A stretch of 64,000 nt of DNA, taken from the NCBI GenBank assembly GCA_963920765.1, contig OY987244.1:17092358-17156357 (forward strand). The letters are read 5' to 3'. The position numbers and the translations under genes are program-made. Positions 30,844 through 42,771 of this stretch are shown here, one piece after another. Each line of letters starts with the position of its first letter. The first letter of the stretch is position 1. The notes under the pieces were generated by a model that was not told the origin of the DNA, ran no database searches, and worked only from the letters and a program-made list of their open reading frames with translations. The DNA comes from Ulota crispa (lineage: Eukaryota; Streptophyta; Bryopsida; Orthotrichales; Orthotrichaceae).

Positions 30844-33114
30844 TTAGTCAAGTTCAGCAATGCCCAAATTGGAAATAATGATTTTTAACTGCTCCACAAA
30901 GTCGGATCCTGTGGCGTATTCTGTGAGCATTCCAACGGCGATACCAAACATAGACCACCTGCACCAAAACCAAAAGAACAATGAGAAATCTTCGCTATTT
31001 CTATCACAGAAATTCTTGCCCACCCAGTAGTTGTCAATACTTTCAGTGTTTTCCCGGTTCATATCAGAATACATGCTAAACAAATCAATGAAGAACAAAA
31101 AAGAAGACGAGAAAATAATGCAATAACAATGTATACCTAGTGTACAACTTATAAAGGATTTCAAAGTTAAGATAAAATACCCGTGTATCATGACTTCATT
31201 AAGGAAAATCCAAACATTATCAAATGATAAGATAGCTTGATAACGCAAACTAAGGACTTTTTACTCGATACCAGATTTCTACATATCTCGATGAAAATTA
31301 AAACAGCGTGATTGCAATTTAGTGTAGTATTATCTTGGAAATATTACAATGTATGTTTAGTTTACACATCAATATACTGAAAAAAAAAACGGAAACTAAT
31401 GAATTAGCATTGCAACTACATACCAGCAAAGGTCATAAATAGTTGTAATATTTCCAGAGTTTGTAACTGATACAATAAAACATAACAAAACAGAACCTCT
31501 TCAGCAGAAGACTATCACGAGTTTGTATACAAAAAATTCAAAAATGCAACAAAGGCATAATATCTTAGCAGTAATTCAATCAGAATGCGACAGCGCTGGA
31601 CATGAATAGTTAAAAAGAAAGAGCTCATTGAATTAACTGACCAGGAGCATTTAATTGAAGAACTGAAACAACAAAGACGAGCAAAAATATTATAGAAAAA
31701 TACGACTCCTGAGGCAAATAGCGTTACAAACCTATTTCGTTGTGTTGTCTTACTATGAAGTATACCAAACAGTATCTCCAGCAAAATACTATACATGATT
31801 CGTTATTGCGGAAAGCTGACCAAAGAGAACACGTAGCAAACTTCCGTTTTAATAAAAGGCTTGTTGAATGAAAACTTAACCCTCACAACTGGCATAAGCC
31901 AGCCATTCAATATAACATAATATAAAAGAATTTATTAAAGTTCAGTGAAAAAAAGCTGCATAACAGACACAGTTAACGGTTCTCCTACCAAAGTACATTA
32001 CAATGTGAGGCTCGTGTGAAGCCAATGACGAAGATGAGTGTAACTATCAGCGGCCTTTACTTAGAATCGTGCAATTTTTTAGAAGAGAGAGATTAATAAA
32101 GCGTGTAATCAAACTCAAGAGCAAGCACCTCAAGTTAAGTTTCAGAAAGAAAAAGTTGATTGACTACTTTCAGAGAGTTCTTAGAAATCAGAGGTAAAAA
32201 GCATCGTGAAAGCAAGCTTTGCAAATGTGAGCTTAAGTGCGCAAGGGAGAGAGTTTAATTACCTGCCATTGGTGATCTCGTTCTTCCTTGTCCACCCGAA
32301 GATGCGGTCGGCCCGCACCTTTTCCTCATACTTCTTGTCCAGGAAATACTCCTGCAGCTCCTTGGCTCGCTGCCTCTGGTACTCGATGCTCACAGCCGTG
32401 GACTTCGACGGCGTTACTTTCGTAGCAGGAGCAGGAGCCAAGGAGGACGTCTGCGGTGACGGCGATGGCGAAGGATCTGAAGTAGGAGGAGTCGGCGGAG
32501 CAGGTGAAGTGGCGATAGATGGCGTAGCGCCCGGCGCACTCGGCCGTCTCAACGGCCCCTCCGCATTGCCAGCTCGCACCACAGCCCGCTGCTGGTGCTT
32601 CACACTTCCCTTACACCTCGCCCGATTCAAATTTGGAAGCGACAGCGACGGCATCGTCACGACGAACTGATGACAGCACTGCAGCAGCGGAAAAAAATTC
32701 AAAAAAAATTCAAAACTATTCAAAATTCAAAAAGAAGAGTACGCATCTGCCATTTCCTAGGGTTTGCTAGTGTTTCCAGGCAAGCAGCACGATGCTAATC
32801 TCCGTGTCTCTTGATTTTCAACCTTCTGACGTGCATTGCTAAAATATAGTTTAGTTTCGCCATCCGTTTCGTGTAAAAAACAGAAAAAATTAAAAAGAAA
32901 TCTTAAGTCCAAGAAAGCATCACTCGCTCGCTTTCTCCTCATAATCTCCTCATAATTCACAACAGTGAACGCACCAAAATTCCATGAAACTGATGATCAG
33001 ACGTTTTCTCTTTAGCAAGATTTCGTATGCAATTGAGCTTAAGCTTACCTGATCTCCTAAGACTGCACATCCGCCGGCAACAGCGGCTCCCGACATCGCC
33101 ATCGTCGTTGCCAT
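30844..33114 (-). CDS. OHP2: ONE-HELIX PROTEIN 2, chloroplast photosystem assembly factor
   Basis: Thylakoid one-helix member of the light-harvesting-like family. In Arabidopsis OHP2 works with OHP1 and HCF244 in making the photosystem II D1 protein and binds pigment. Exons on the minus strand: 33114-33049, 32666-32263 and 30958-30844, phases 0 and 2, 194 residues. The middle exon carries the family hallmark EGPLRRPSAP, a Pro/Ser-rich linker and EYQRQRAKELQEYF; the last two exons join as NEITNGRWSMFGIAVGML, which contains the chlorophyll-binding ExxNGR motif and the single membrane helix. The first exon (ATG GCA ACG ACG) supplies an Ala-rich transit peptide; if it were not used, an internal ATG at 32654 would give 168 residues. 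The gene is head to head with RPS4. Confidence 0.92.
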
Positions 33115-33385
33115 TGAACGGTTCCAGCAAGTTTAAGAAACCGAAATTCGCCCGGAATTCTTCAAGGTTTGGAACGAGAAGAAAAATAGGAAGATCTGAG
33201 AATAGAAGCTTGTGTCGCTTTGACGAAAATCACAGAGATTTCGGTTGTGAGCCTCACACTCACAGCCGGTATACGCAACGTGGATAAGAGGGAAAACAAC
33301 TAAAGCGCAGCATTGACGATGGGAGAGACTCGGAGAGAGACACGCAGGCCTCCTGCAAACAGGTGGCCCAGGAACGGCCACCCCC

Positions 33386-34120
33386 GGACGAACGACGTTC
33401 TCCTTCGTCCAACGAGACTTCCATAATTTTCGTCGCGTTTGATCCTCGTCCAGTTTGACTTCTTTTCGACGGAACGTCTTTCTCCGTCCGACAAACTCGT
33501 TGACTAGACGTTCAGATCATTCGTCGCAAGTCGATATAATTCATTCGTAGATGATAAATTGTGCTTTTAGACACATTCATCCGTCTTAACTTCCACTATT
33601 TTCGTCAAGTTTGACTTCAGCCCAACGGAACATACTTCGTCCAACGAACTCTTCAACGAGACGTTCAGTTTGTTCGTTGCGGGACGATATCATTCATTCG
33701 TAGATGATAAATCGTGATCTTAGAAAAATTCATCCATTTCGGTCCCGGACAAACGAAATTCTCCTTCGTCTGATTTTACGTCCATTATTTTCGTCGAGTT
33801 TGACTTCATCCAGAAGGAACATACTTTGTCCAACGAACTCGTCGACGAGACATTCAATTCGTTCGTCATGGGACGATATCATTCATCCGCAGATGATAAA
33901 TTATGCTTTTAGGAACATTCATCTGCACAGCCACCCCCAGACGAACGAAATTCTCCTTCGTCCTCTGAAGCGTCCATACTACTCGTCTAGTTTGACTTCA
34001 GCCCGTCGGAACATACTTCGTCCAACGAACTTGTCGATGAGTCGTTCAGTTCGTTCATCACCGGACAAAACCATTCATCTATGGACGATTAATCGTGCTT
34101 TTAGAAACATTCATCCGTTT
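33386..34120 (+). repeat. Four-unit tandem array between OHP2 and RPS4
   Basis: Four imperfect units of about 160-200 bp, near 33386-33585, 33586-33745, 33746-33938 and 33939-34120. Each runs through the same series of phrases: GACGAACGAAATTCTCCTTC (lost in unit 2), TATTTTCGTCGAGTTTGACTT, GGAACATACTTCGTCCAACG, GATATCATTCATTCGTAGAT, and GCTTTTAGAAACATTCATCC. Inside each unit the short word TTCGTC or CGACGA recurs. The array covers much of the 1.1 kb between the two start codons and ends about 120 bp before the RPS4 start codon. Confidence 0.85.
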
Positions 34121-34243
34121 CGAGGTTGTACTAGGGCATGAGCCGCCTTCTTCCAGTTCCCTCTTTCAAGCTCGCCAGCCTCGGGCCGGAGCTGTTCTCA
34201 TCTTTTCTTCCGCTGCTGATCGCGTCACACTTCGGCAGCAATC

Positions 34244-36305
34244 ATGGTGAGTTTCAATCGCATATATTTCATGCAAAATCCTGGTGTGTTTCTTCTTCGG
34301 CGTTTTTTGGACTGTTCATGTCGTGGTTTGGCATTTTAGGGTTTCGGATTTGTCCTAACCCTAGGGCCAGTATTGAGAAGAAAGCACCCTGTGATTTGGA
34401 GTCGTTTTTTCTTCTGTCGACCTGCAATTGTTTGCGGTATCTGTGTTTTTGTGCTGAGCATTATCGTTTTATTCTTTCTCTTTCAGGCTCGGGGTTTGAA
34501 GAAGCATTTGAAGAGGCTCAATGCTCCCAGGCATTGGATGCTTGACAAGTTAGGCGGTGCCTTTGTAAGCTAAACTTTTGACCTAATTATTCCGCAACTT
34601 TTCTGTGCTGAAACCAGATATTAACCTCAAAGAATGTTTTACATCGAGTATTAGTATAAGCCATATCTTTAGTACTGATTAGTTCGTTCTCTATGTCATG
34701 ACTTGGCTTCGACCTCTACCAATTTGTGTTTAGTAAGCAGTTTAGATTTCTGCTACTGTATTAAGACAACAAATTTTCTGGAGTTACGGATTTGTTTTTT
34801 TCTGTTACAGGAGGATACTTTTGGGAAAGATTAAAGTTATTATTGATTATTTCGGATTGTGTTTTGCAGGCCCCGAAGCCATCTCCTGGACCACACAAGG
34901 AGAGGGAATGCTTGCCCTTGGTAGTGATGCTGAGGAACAGGCTCAAGTATGCATTGACATACCGTGAAGTGGTGGCAATCGTCATGCAGCGTCTGATCTC
35001 CATCGATGGCAAGGTTCGCACTGACAAGTGCTACCCTGCAGGGTTCATGGGTAAGTCACATCATGCATTCTTTTTTTTTCAAAGGCTGTTCTGTTTGTAT
35101 TGCCTGGAAGCACTACCGTAACACATTGTTTCGTACTCGATATATGTATCATAGATACTTGATTGGTGTTACCAACATATGCTCAATGTCGAGAGACATA
35201 TCTTTCTTATACCCCTCTGTCTTTCAAAGTCGATATAGCACTGACGAACATTTGCCTTTGCCAGATGTGATCTCCATTGCCAAGACAAACGAGAATTTCC
35301 GTTTGTTGTATGACAACAAGGGTCGTTTCACCCTGCATCATATCAGCGCAGAAGAGGCCAAGGTGCGAAGGACAGTAAACGAGTTCACAGTATTGCTGTT
35401 TGATTATCTATACTTTGAATTCAAACCTTCATTCACATCTATGCATAGCAAATATTCTATTACAGTTGTACTTTTTCTCATCACTGAATGTATGGTTTCT
35501 CATCACGGAATGTCTTATTTTCATTGCAGTACAAGCTGTGCAAGGTTAGGGCTGCTCAAGTCGGGGACAAGGGTGTTCCACATATCACCACTTTTGATGG
35601 TCGCACTATCAGGTATTGAATACAGGATTTTTTTTTTCAATTTACTCAGGATCATACGGTACATGACACTTATAACCAACAACTCCCAATTCAAGTGGTT
35701 AGCCTAAGGTTTTGTCAAAAAAAAGTTGTCAAAAATTCGAGTCGACCAAGATGAAGCTTAGGGTTTGTCCCGCTTGGTGGTGGAATTACTTTTGAGCTAA
35801 TGGATATATGTGTTGTGCTTTAGTATTTCTTGTTTGGCCAATAGTTGTTGGTTTTAAGTGCCATGCACTATATTATGAATTGTAACTTTTTGAATTTGCC
35901 GCCTACATTGTAAAGAACTCTCCCGGTTTTTCTTACATTTTTGTTTTACGTTACAGGTATCCCGACCCCCTCATCAAGGCCAACGATACCGTGAAGATCA
36001 ACCTTGAGACTGGCAAGATCGTGGAGTTCATCAAGTTCGATATTGGCAACATTGTCATGGTGACTGGAGGGCGTAACAGAGGGCGTATTGGAGTCATTCA
36101 GCACCGTGAAAAGCACAAAGGGAGCTTTGATATTATTCACGTGACAGATGCTACTGGGCAGCAGTTCGCCACCCGTATGGGGAACGTGTTCACGGTGGGA
36201 AAGGGCGCCAAGCCCTGGATAACCCTGCCCCGCGGCAAGGGTATCAAGCTTTCCATCGTGGAGGAGGCCAAGAAGCGAAACCAAGCTCTCAAGGCTGCTG
36301 CTTAA
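34244..36305 (+). CDS. RPS4: 40S ribosomal protein S4 (eS4)
   Basis: Cytosolic small-subunit protein eS4, 263 residues, the usual length. Six exons: 34244-34246 (only the ATG), 34487-34564, 34870-35050, 35265-35362, 35530-35612, 35957-36305. It begins [20 protein letters not shown], then the S4 RNA-binding region ([26 protein letters not shown]) and a C-terminal KOW motif ([25 protein letters not shown], near residues 175-195), ending ALKAAA. The lone-ATG first coding exon (ATG followed by GTGAGT) is common in plant ribosomal protein genes. A telo-box in reverse (TTAGGGTTT, 34336-34344) lies in the first intron. The phases close exactly to a single frame, so the model is firm. Confidence 0.97.
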
Positions 36306-36616
36306 ATGCGTTGTCTGGAGCTTTTCTGTGAGTTTAGTGTTTCCATTTAATGGCAGAGGCCATGGTTTTGACCATCGGAATGAACTTCACTTTTCACAGC
36401 CTCCCATGTCTTTGAACTCCGCATTTCATTTTGTTTATCGTGTTTTGAAGCTTATCTGTTTCATTGGTTGTATTTTCATGAATTGTCACAATGACAGGCC
36501 ACGATGAAATTGATACTTCGAACTATTCGCCAAACATCATAATTGCATGTTGTACTTTATGGTTGTATTCCGGCACTAGTTTAAACAGCTCTCCAACTTT
36601 TTACAGATTCGAAAAG

Positions 36617-36806
36617 TTAACCCTTGAGCGCCCCAGCGACAGGATCCTGTCGTTCGGGCCCACAACTTTATCTCACTTTTTCTTGGTACGGTGAAAACAG
36701 GCATGACCGGTCCCCATCACTAGAGAAGGTACAGGAAGGTAGTCCTTTTTCAAATCTTACTGTCACTTTTTCTAGATGTAATTTTTCAAGCTGTGGTGGC
36801 CATTAA
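36617..36806 (-). mobile_element. TTAA-flanked MITE, truncated copy of the 238-bp family
   Basis: Starts TTAACCCTTGAGCGCCCCAG, then the perfect 16-bp palindrome CGACAGGATCCTGTCG and CGGGCCCACAACTTTATCTC. Its sequence is the reverse complement of 40714-40951 as far as CAAGCTGTGGTGGCCATTAA, where the 3.1 kb foldback element begins; the final 45 bp expected of this family are not found on the other side. Confidence 0.78.
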
Positions 36807-39800
36807 CCCCTAAATGTCCAAGGCACTTTTTGAGCTTCTAGGAATTGGTTCCAAGTTGAACAAAAAAATAATTTTTTTGATAAGTTGTATTAGTTTTTTT
36901 TAAATTGTAATTTTGCAAAATCAAACTACATATGTTAGAAATTAGGTAGGAAAAGAAAACACAACAGTATCATTTATGGATTGAAAGATTATAATGAAGA
37001 TCATAATGTTTAATCAAGACGGTGTTAAAATTGTGGAAATGACTTGAAGTCTTTCAATCCTCTTTTCACATGTCAAATCTAAAAAAATGGTCACATGAAA
37101 AATATGGGGTCAAAGGACATAACATAAGTAACCCTAATCATCTTACAGTTTTTCAAAATCTTCTCTACAATTTTTTTAAATGAATTTCTAGTGTAAATTT
37201 TTCTCCAAGGTTTAGTGTATTTGAGGCTCATTTCCAAGAGGTCTCAACACTCAAAAAGTCAAGATTGCCATGGGCACCCTTGCACAAAATTTTGAAGAGA
37301 AAAATCGTAGTCAATCATTCATAAAATCAAGTTTTTGATGTTGAAACTAAACTTCAAAAATAATAGTTAAAAAGTAAATTCTATTGAAAATAGCAACTTA
37401 GTTAGGTTTTATAGAAGTTCAAAGTATTGTCAATACCATAATGTGGTGCCTTGGGCATGTAGGAGTTAAGTATGGATGATGAGGGCTCCATATTTCTCAA
37501 AATACTCTCATGGCACTCTATCCTAGTGTGTCAATGTAATGACCTTTTAGAGCACTATTCATCTTAAGTTTAGTGAACTTTATTCTATGTTCCCCTTGGT
37601 GAATGGTCAATTGACTATATATGAGGCACATTTGAAGCACAAGGGCCATGTTTCTAGTGCAAGGGTGGAAACCAAGAATTTTGAAGGCCCTTGAAAAATA
37701 GATGTACTCTTGAAGTGTCAAGTTCAAAATGCAATGCTAGAGATGCACTAAGAACCCCTGATTAGTGTTTGGAGAAAACTTGTAGCTTTGATGGCTAATT
37801 TTTGTCATTTGGTGGATTCTACTAGTTTTTTAAACATTGATTTATTTTAGCCCTAATCCCCAACAATTTTCAACAATTTCCCTCTCCTTAGTCATTTTAA
37901 AACTAGCTAATTTTCTTTATTGTAAAACATTCATTAGCCCAAGTTTTCTATGTCAAAAAATATTTTGTTTATGATCAATTATTTTGTATCAATGGCAAGG
38001 ATTGAACCTCGCAAAAACCTTCACCATGGAAAGGCCAAAAACTCTACTAGTGACCCAAATAGTGAAAATAGTATTGAAAAAAAAGTAGTATATAACAAGT
38101 CAATGTAGGATTAGGGTTTAGAGTTATTACTTTCATCAACTAAAAATTTCAAACCTCCTCTAAGATAATTTTAGGATTTGTAACAAAATATTAAAAAGTA
38201 TTGCATCTTTTCACAAAATAGTTTCATTAATTGAAATATTGTTGCAATCATTTGATGGCCCCTTTATAGTTACATGAACAATATTTTCTAAATTTGTGGT
38301 AGTCAAGCAATGACATTGCTTTTGTTTAATGTTGTTTTGCACTAAAGAAAGCCCTTTCACATATAGCTGTATTGACAATTAGCTATTTCAAAAAATGTAA
38401 GCAAATTAGGAGACTTCAACTTTCAATCTTTGTTATTGGCCACTTGTTTATCATCAAAATGGCAAATATTTGGTATATTATGAAATGAGCAAGAAAAAAT
38501 CTACCCCTCACAATATCAACCAAGTAAATTTCTTGTAATTTTTTTCTTTTACCAATCAATTTCTAGTTTTGATACACCTCTATTTGGTATTCAATTTACA
38601 AATTTAAAATCCGACCAATTTTCTGTCATACCAATTGACTGACAATACACTAATTGCCGGTTTTCCTCAATCACTGCCCTTGATCCTAATTGTGGTTTTA
38701 TGAGTTTGCTAAAAATCCAAGTCAAATACAGTGTGGTTTCTATATAGCTGCACAAACAAATCAATATTAATATTTTTACTTACACATAACTTACATTAAA
38801 TGCTCAAGGCACCATATTTTGGTGCCAACTATATTTTGAAGTTCAAAAAAACTAACTAAGCTGCTATTTTTAATATTTTTTATTTTTGAATTATTATTTT
38901 TGAAGTCTAGTTTTAGCATCAAAAATTTGATTTTGAAAATTATTGATTGTGAACTTTCTATTCAAGATTTTGTGCAAGGGTGTCCATTGCAATCTTGACT
39001 TTTTTACTTAGAGCTTTTTTAGTGTTGAGAGCTCATGAAAATGAGCCTCAAATACACTAGATCTTGGAGAAAAATTCACAGTAAAGATTCATTTTAAAAA
39101 ATTGTAAAAGAAATTTTGATTTTGAAAATTATTGATTGTGAATTTTCTATTCAAGATTTTGTGCAAGGTATCCGTTGCAATCTTGACTTTTTTAGTGTTG
39201 AGAGCTCATAACACCATATTTGTTAATTGGGGAAAAATTGTACATTTTGGGACTTTTAAATTTTGAGGTGAAAGTTTTAGGAGGTCTCCTAAAACCTAAC
39301 TCGCAGTGTTTTTTTTGTACACGTGTCCTCACCTTAGAGGAGGAATTTGCGAGGGAAAAAGTCTTAGTGGCTCAGATTGAATCTAATACCTTCAAATCTA
39401 GTTTAAGGTAACTTTTTGGGTTTAAGGTGGACTACAAAGTGGGACACCTATTTTTCCCAAAATAACAAATATGGTGTTTCATGAAAATGAGCCTCAAATA
39501 CACTAGATCTTGGAGAAAAATTCACACTAAAGATTCATTTTAAAAAATTGTAAAAGAGATTTTGAAAAGCCGTAAATGGATTGGACTTATGTGTGTTATG
39601 TCCTTTAACCTCATATTTTTTTGGTGATCAACATTTTAGATTTAACAAGTGTAAAGAGGACTAAAAGACTTTAAGTCATTTTTGCAATTTTAACACCCTC
39701 TTAATCAAACATTTTATTCTTTCTATCCATAAGGGGTGTTGTTGTGTTTTCTTTCCCTATGTGATGTTTAACACATCTTCTTTGAATTTGTATGGTTACA

Positions 39801-39905
39801 ATTTTAAAAAAAAAATTGATACAACTTATCCAATTGTTGGCTTTTTGTTTAGTTTAGAGCAAATTCCCATAAGCTCAAAAAAGGGCTTGGGCATTTAGGG
39901 GTTAA
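36803..39905 (+). mobile_element. 3.1-kb TTAA-flanked foldback element
   Basis: Ends are TTAACCCCTAAATGTCCAAG and CTTGGGCATTTAGGGGTTAA. The left arm (36803 to about 37465) pairs with the right arm (about 38803-39905) through blocks such as GAGGCTCATTTCCAAGAGGT, AGTCAAGATTGCCATGGGCA and TGGTGCCTTGGGCATG-like sequence. The right arm is longer because a segment of it is tandemly repeated (38923-39112 and from 39113) and carries a nested element at 39210-39478. The central 1.3 kb is AT-rich with no ORF above about 70 codons, so no transposase is encoded. Confidence 0.85.
39210..39478 (+). mobile_element. 269-bp element nested in the foldback, 4-bp TCAT duplication
   Basis: Terminal inverted repeats AACACCATATTTGTTA (left) and TAACAAATATGGTGTT (right), separated from a further inner pair GGGGAAAAA / TTTTTCCC by a few bases. 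TCAT is present on both sides (39206-39209 and 39479-39482). The tandem partner of the host segment, near 39030, reads GAGAGCTCATGAAAATGAGC without interruption, so it is the pre-insertion sequence. The short ORF inside (39220-39411) has no family features. Confidence 0.88.
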
Positions 39906-39952
39906 GATGTAATTTTACAACGTCAACTTTCATCTAAAAAGAGATAGTAAGG

Positions 39953-40717
39953 TTAACCCTTGAGCGCCCAAAGTTTTTTCACCAAAATGAGGATTTTTGG
40001 AGACCTACGACTTTGATACATCATATCTCAATCAATTGGATGATTCACAAAAAGTAACCATTGAAAACAATGAAACACCTACTTGGAAAAGGGCTTGCAA
40101 ATTTTGGGAACAATTGATTGCGGGAGATGAGAGATTATAACATTTGATCAAACAATACATGATGGCAAAATCTCATTTTATGGTAGGCAATTGCTATTTG
40201 TTGATTTTTACAAAGTTCTATAAGCCCTTGATTCATCTCAAATTTTGTGGGTAGCAAGATTAGATGTGAATGCACACACTTGCAAATTATCAAAGATTGT
40301 GCTTCTTTGAATGCTAAGTTTGAGGGTTTCAAACCGCAATGGCGTGGAAAACAATGTCCAACAGAGTCAATGAGAATTACCTTGAAAAGGGTCTAGAACA
40401 TGTTTGAACCCTTGCTAGTGAATTCCTTGTTACCACAAAATACATTGCAAGGAAGTTTGCAAGGAATATTGATTGGTTGCAGCGTGTAAGATGCTTCTTG
40501 CCAACTCGCCGCGTATGGTGTTCCATGCAATTATGACTCCCTAGCTACTTTTACAACATTCAACTTGACTTGCCATTACTTCACTTGCAATGGCCACTTG
40601 ATTACCTTGATAATTGTAGTTTAATTAGTACAAAATCAAAAAATTAGATCCGGTCCCCCAAGGGCCTACTGAGATCCTAATTGACAAGATCCTACCTATG
40701 TGGCGCTCAGGGGTTAA
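39953..40717 (+). mobile_element. 765-bp TTAA-flanked element
   Basis: Starts TTAACCCTTGAGCGCCCAAA and ends TGTGGCGCTCAGGGGTTAA, giving inverted ends of about 16 bp. A second copy of its right two-thirds lies at 51636-52113. No coding capacity. Its right-hand TTAA is also the left-hand TTAA of the next element. Confidence 0.8.
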
Positions 40718-40951
40718 CCCCTGAGCGCCTAGAGTTATTTTAGGATTTAGGAGAAAATGTGGGGTTTAATGGTCACCACAGCTTGAAAAATTACATTCAG
40801 AAAAAATGATCGCAAAATTTGAAAAAGAACTACCTTCTTTGCTGATGGGGACCAACCATAACTGTTTTCACCATACGGATTGAGAGAAAAAGTAAGATAA
40901 AGTTTGTGGGCCCATCGACAGTATAATGTCGACCGGGCGCTCAGGGGTTAA
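40714..40951 (+). mobile_element. 238-bp TTAA-flanked MITE
   Basis: Starts TTAACCCCTGAGCGCCTAGA and ends GACCGGGCGCTCAGGGGTTAA-type sequence, an inverted terminus of 16 bp. The near palindrome CGACAGTATAATGTCG lies close to the right end. The copy at 36617-36806 is the same element reversed. It directly abuts the previous element, with a single TTAA between them. Confidence 0.85.
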
Positions 40952-41422
40952 TGCTCGTTCTCAACGTCTCTCTATGTTAGTCGAACTGTCTCCAACATGT
41001 ACTTTGGTAATACACTCATTTTTGTGGTTCTGCATTCTCCAATACAGAAGTGGTTTCCAATCAACTTATTTTGAAATTGAGGGTCTTGCAAATGTAAATA
41101 TGAACTTGTTTTTTTAGTGTGCTCCAACGATAACACTCAACATAATATTCTTCAGCAAATCAAAACAACATCATTTTGAAAGAACTTTAAAGTAGGCCAA
41201 TAGTATTTCGGCGAACTAATCGAACTCAAATGGCTATGAGAAAAAGGAGATTTGGTTAAGATAAAAAAGGTGTCTTTTTGAGTGGGAGAAATAAGATACA
41301 TTTATGTGCATTCATATTTCTTTAAGAGGATGAGATGTACCTTATTCACAACTTTTAATTTTGTGTTTTGCACAAACTCATTTGATGAACAACGCAAATG
41401 CTCATTTGACCTAAAAATTATA

Positions 41423-41732
41423 GGGAAAATTTCATGGATACTCCTAAAATTTGCAATAATTTCATAGATATCCTTGCTTTTTCAAAAATTTCACAAATAC
41501 CTTTGGACCAAAATTTTCAAGCATTTTTTTGTTGTGTATGTCACTTCCCTTCTCCCTTTGTGTGCACACTACTTCTTTCTTGTTATGCCTGCACACAAGG
41601 AAAAGGAAAGTGACATGCACAACCAAAAAAATGCTTGAAAATTTTGGTCTAAGGGTATCTGTGAAATTTCTGAAAAAGTAGGGGTATTTATAAAATTATG
41701 GCAAACTTCACGGGTATCCATGAAATTTTCTC
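41423..41732 (+). mobile_element. Palindromic MITE, GGGAAAATTTCATGG family (copy 2)
   Basis: Inverted arms start GGGAAAATTTCATGGATACT and end ATCCATGAAATTTTCTC. The inner arms carry CATAGATATCC, AAATTTCACAAATACC and the pair TGTGTGCAC/ACACAAGGA around the loop. It aligns with 543-865 over its whole length. The flanks AAAATTATA and AAAAATTTA agree at 7 of 9 positions, compatible with a decayed 9-bp target duplication. Confidence 0.82.
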
Positions 41733-41905
41733 AAAAATTTAAAAGTTTGGTTCACACTATGACCAACCAAGTCAAGAGGTCGTGGAATGGAATGGTCAAG
41801 TTTTATTGAAAGGCCAACAAAATGGGCTGAAAACATGCAATAAAATATTGTTTCTAAAACTTTTGGTTGACCTTAACATGAAGTATCCAAAAGTTAAACA
41901 AGTTG

Positions 41906-42771
41906 TTCATTAAATTGGGAAAAAGAGCTTTCCCTAAATATATTATGGGTGATGGCACAATCAGGGTACCCAAAAAGGACTGCTTAACTCTGATTTGGCC
42001 ATACCCATGATACTTTTGCTATTTATTATGTTTTACTAGAGAGTATTGTGCACTTAAATTTTTGGCAAGAAGTTGCTTATACTTGTAGATTAGTAGAAAA
42101 AAAATACTTTTTTTCAAATGATGAATGTTATCATGTCCAAATGAGCGATTTTGTAAGAAGTTCCGGAACTGTCTCATTTCATCAAAATGAAGGAAAGGAC
42201 TCATCCGAACTATAGATTTGGTTAGTAGGAAACAAGTTAACAAATTTTTAGGTGTGCAAGCTTCTATGGTCCATGAATTCAAAGTGTATTAGTCCATACA
42301 TTATTAAAATTAGTTGTGGTGAATTCTTTTAGGGACAATTTCATGCAAGTTTTTACACGTCCAATAAAGAACAATAAAAATTTGTAAATTTTATTTTTAC
42401 GTGGCAAAAGCATGCACATATACTTGTTTCTACGTGCACATATGGTCAAAATTATTAAAATGTTAATAGTTCATTTTAGGGAGCCATTACAAATTACAAG
42501 TCAAAAAAAGTTTGCATCAAGACATTTGGGTTCTAATCACTTTTATGGTGTGAAAAAAAATCAACAAAAATAATCTGGACTCACAAGACGAGAGTCCTGT
42601 CTGGAGGTCCATTTGAAAAGAGCTTATTTTGAAAATTCTTGTAAGGTGTTTTGTCATTGATGTAAGGTCTTGAAGAAATTATCATAATACTCACTCTAAA
42701 TCACCTAAAATTTCTTTAAAATGAAAAATTCAAAAGTCCCAATATGTAAGCTTTTTCCCAATTTAATGAAT
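41906..42771. repeat. Inverted-repeat arms around an AT-rich segment
   Basis: TTCATTAAATTGGGAAAAAG near 41906-41925 is the complement of CTTTTTCCCAATTTAATGAA at 42751-42770. Less exact complementarity (TCACACTATGACCAA near 41752; CCCATAGTGTGAAG near 43152) suggests a larger old foldback element. No ORF. The stretch 42772-43696 holds nothing I recognise. Confidence 0.5.

Noticed and set aside
36803..39905. Autonomous transposon
   Set aside because: The 3.1-kb foldback is long enough in total, but its unique centre is only about 1.3 kb and has no transposase-sized ORF on either strand.
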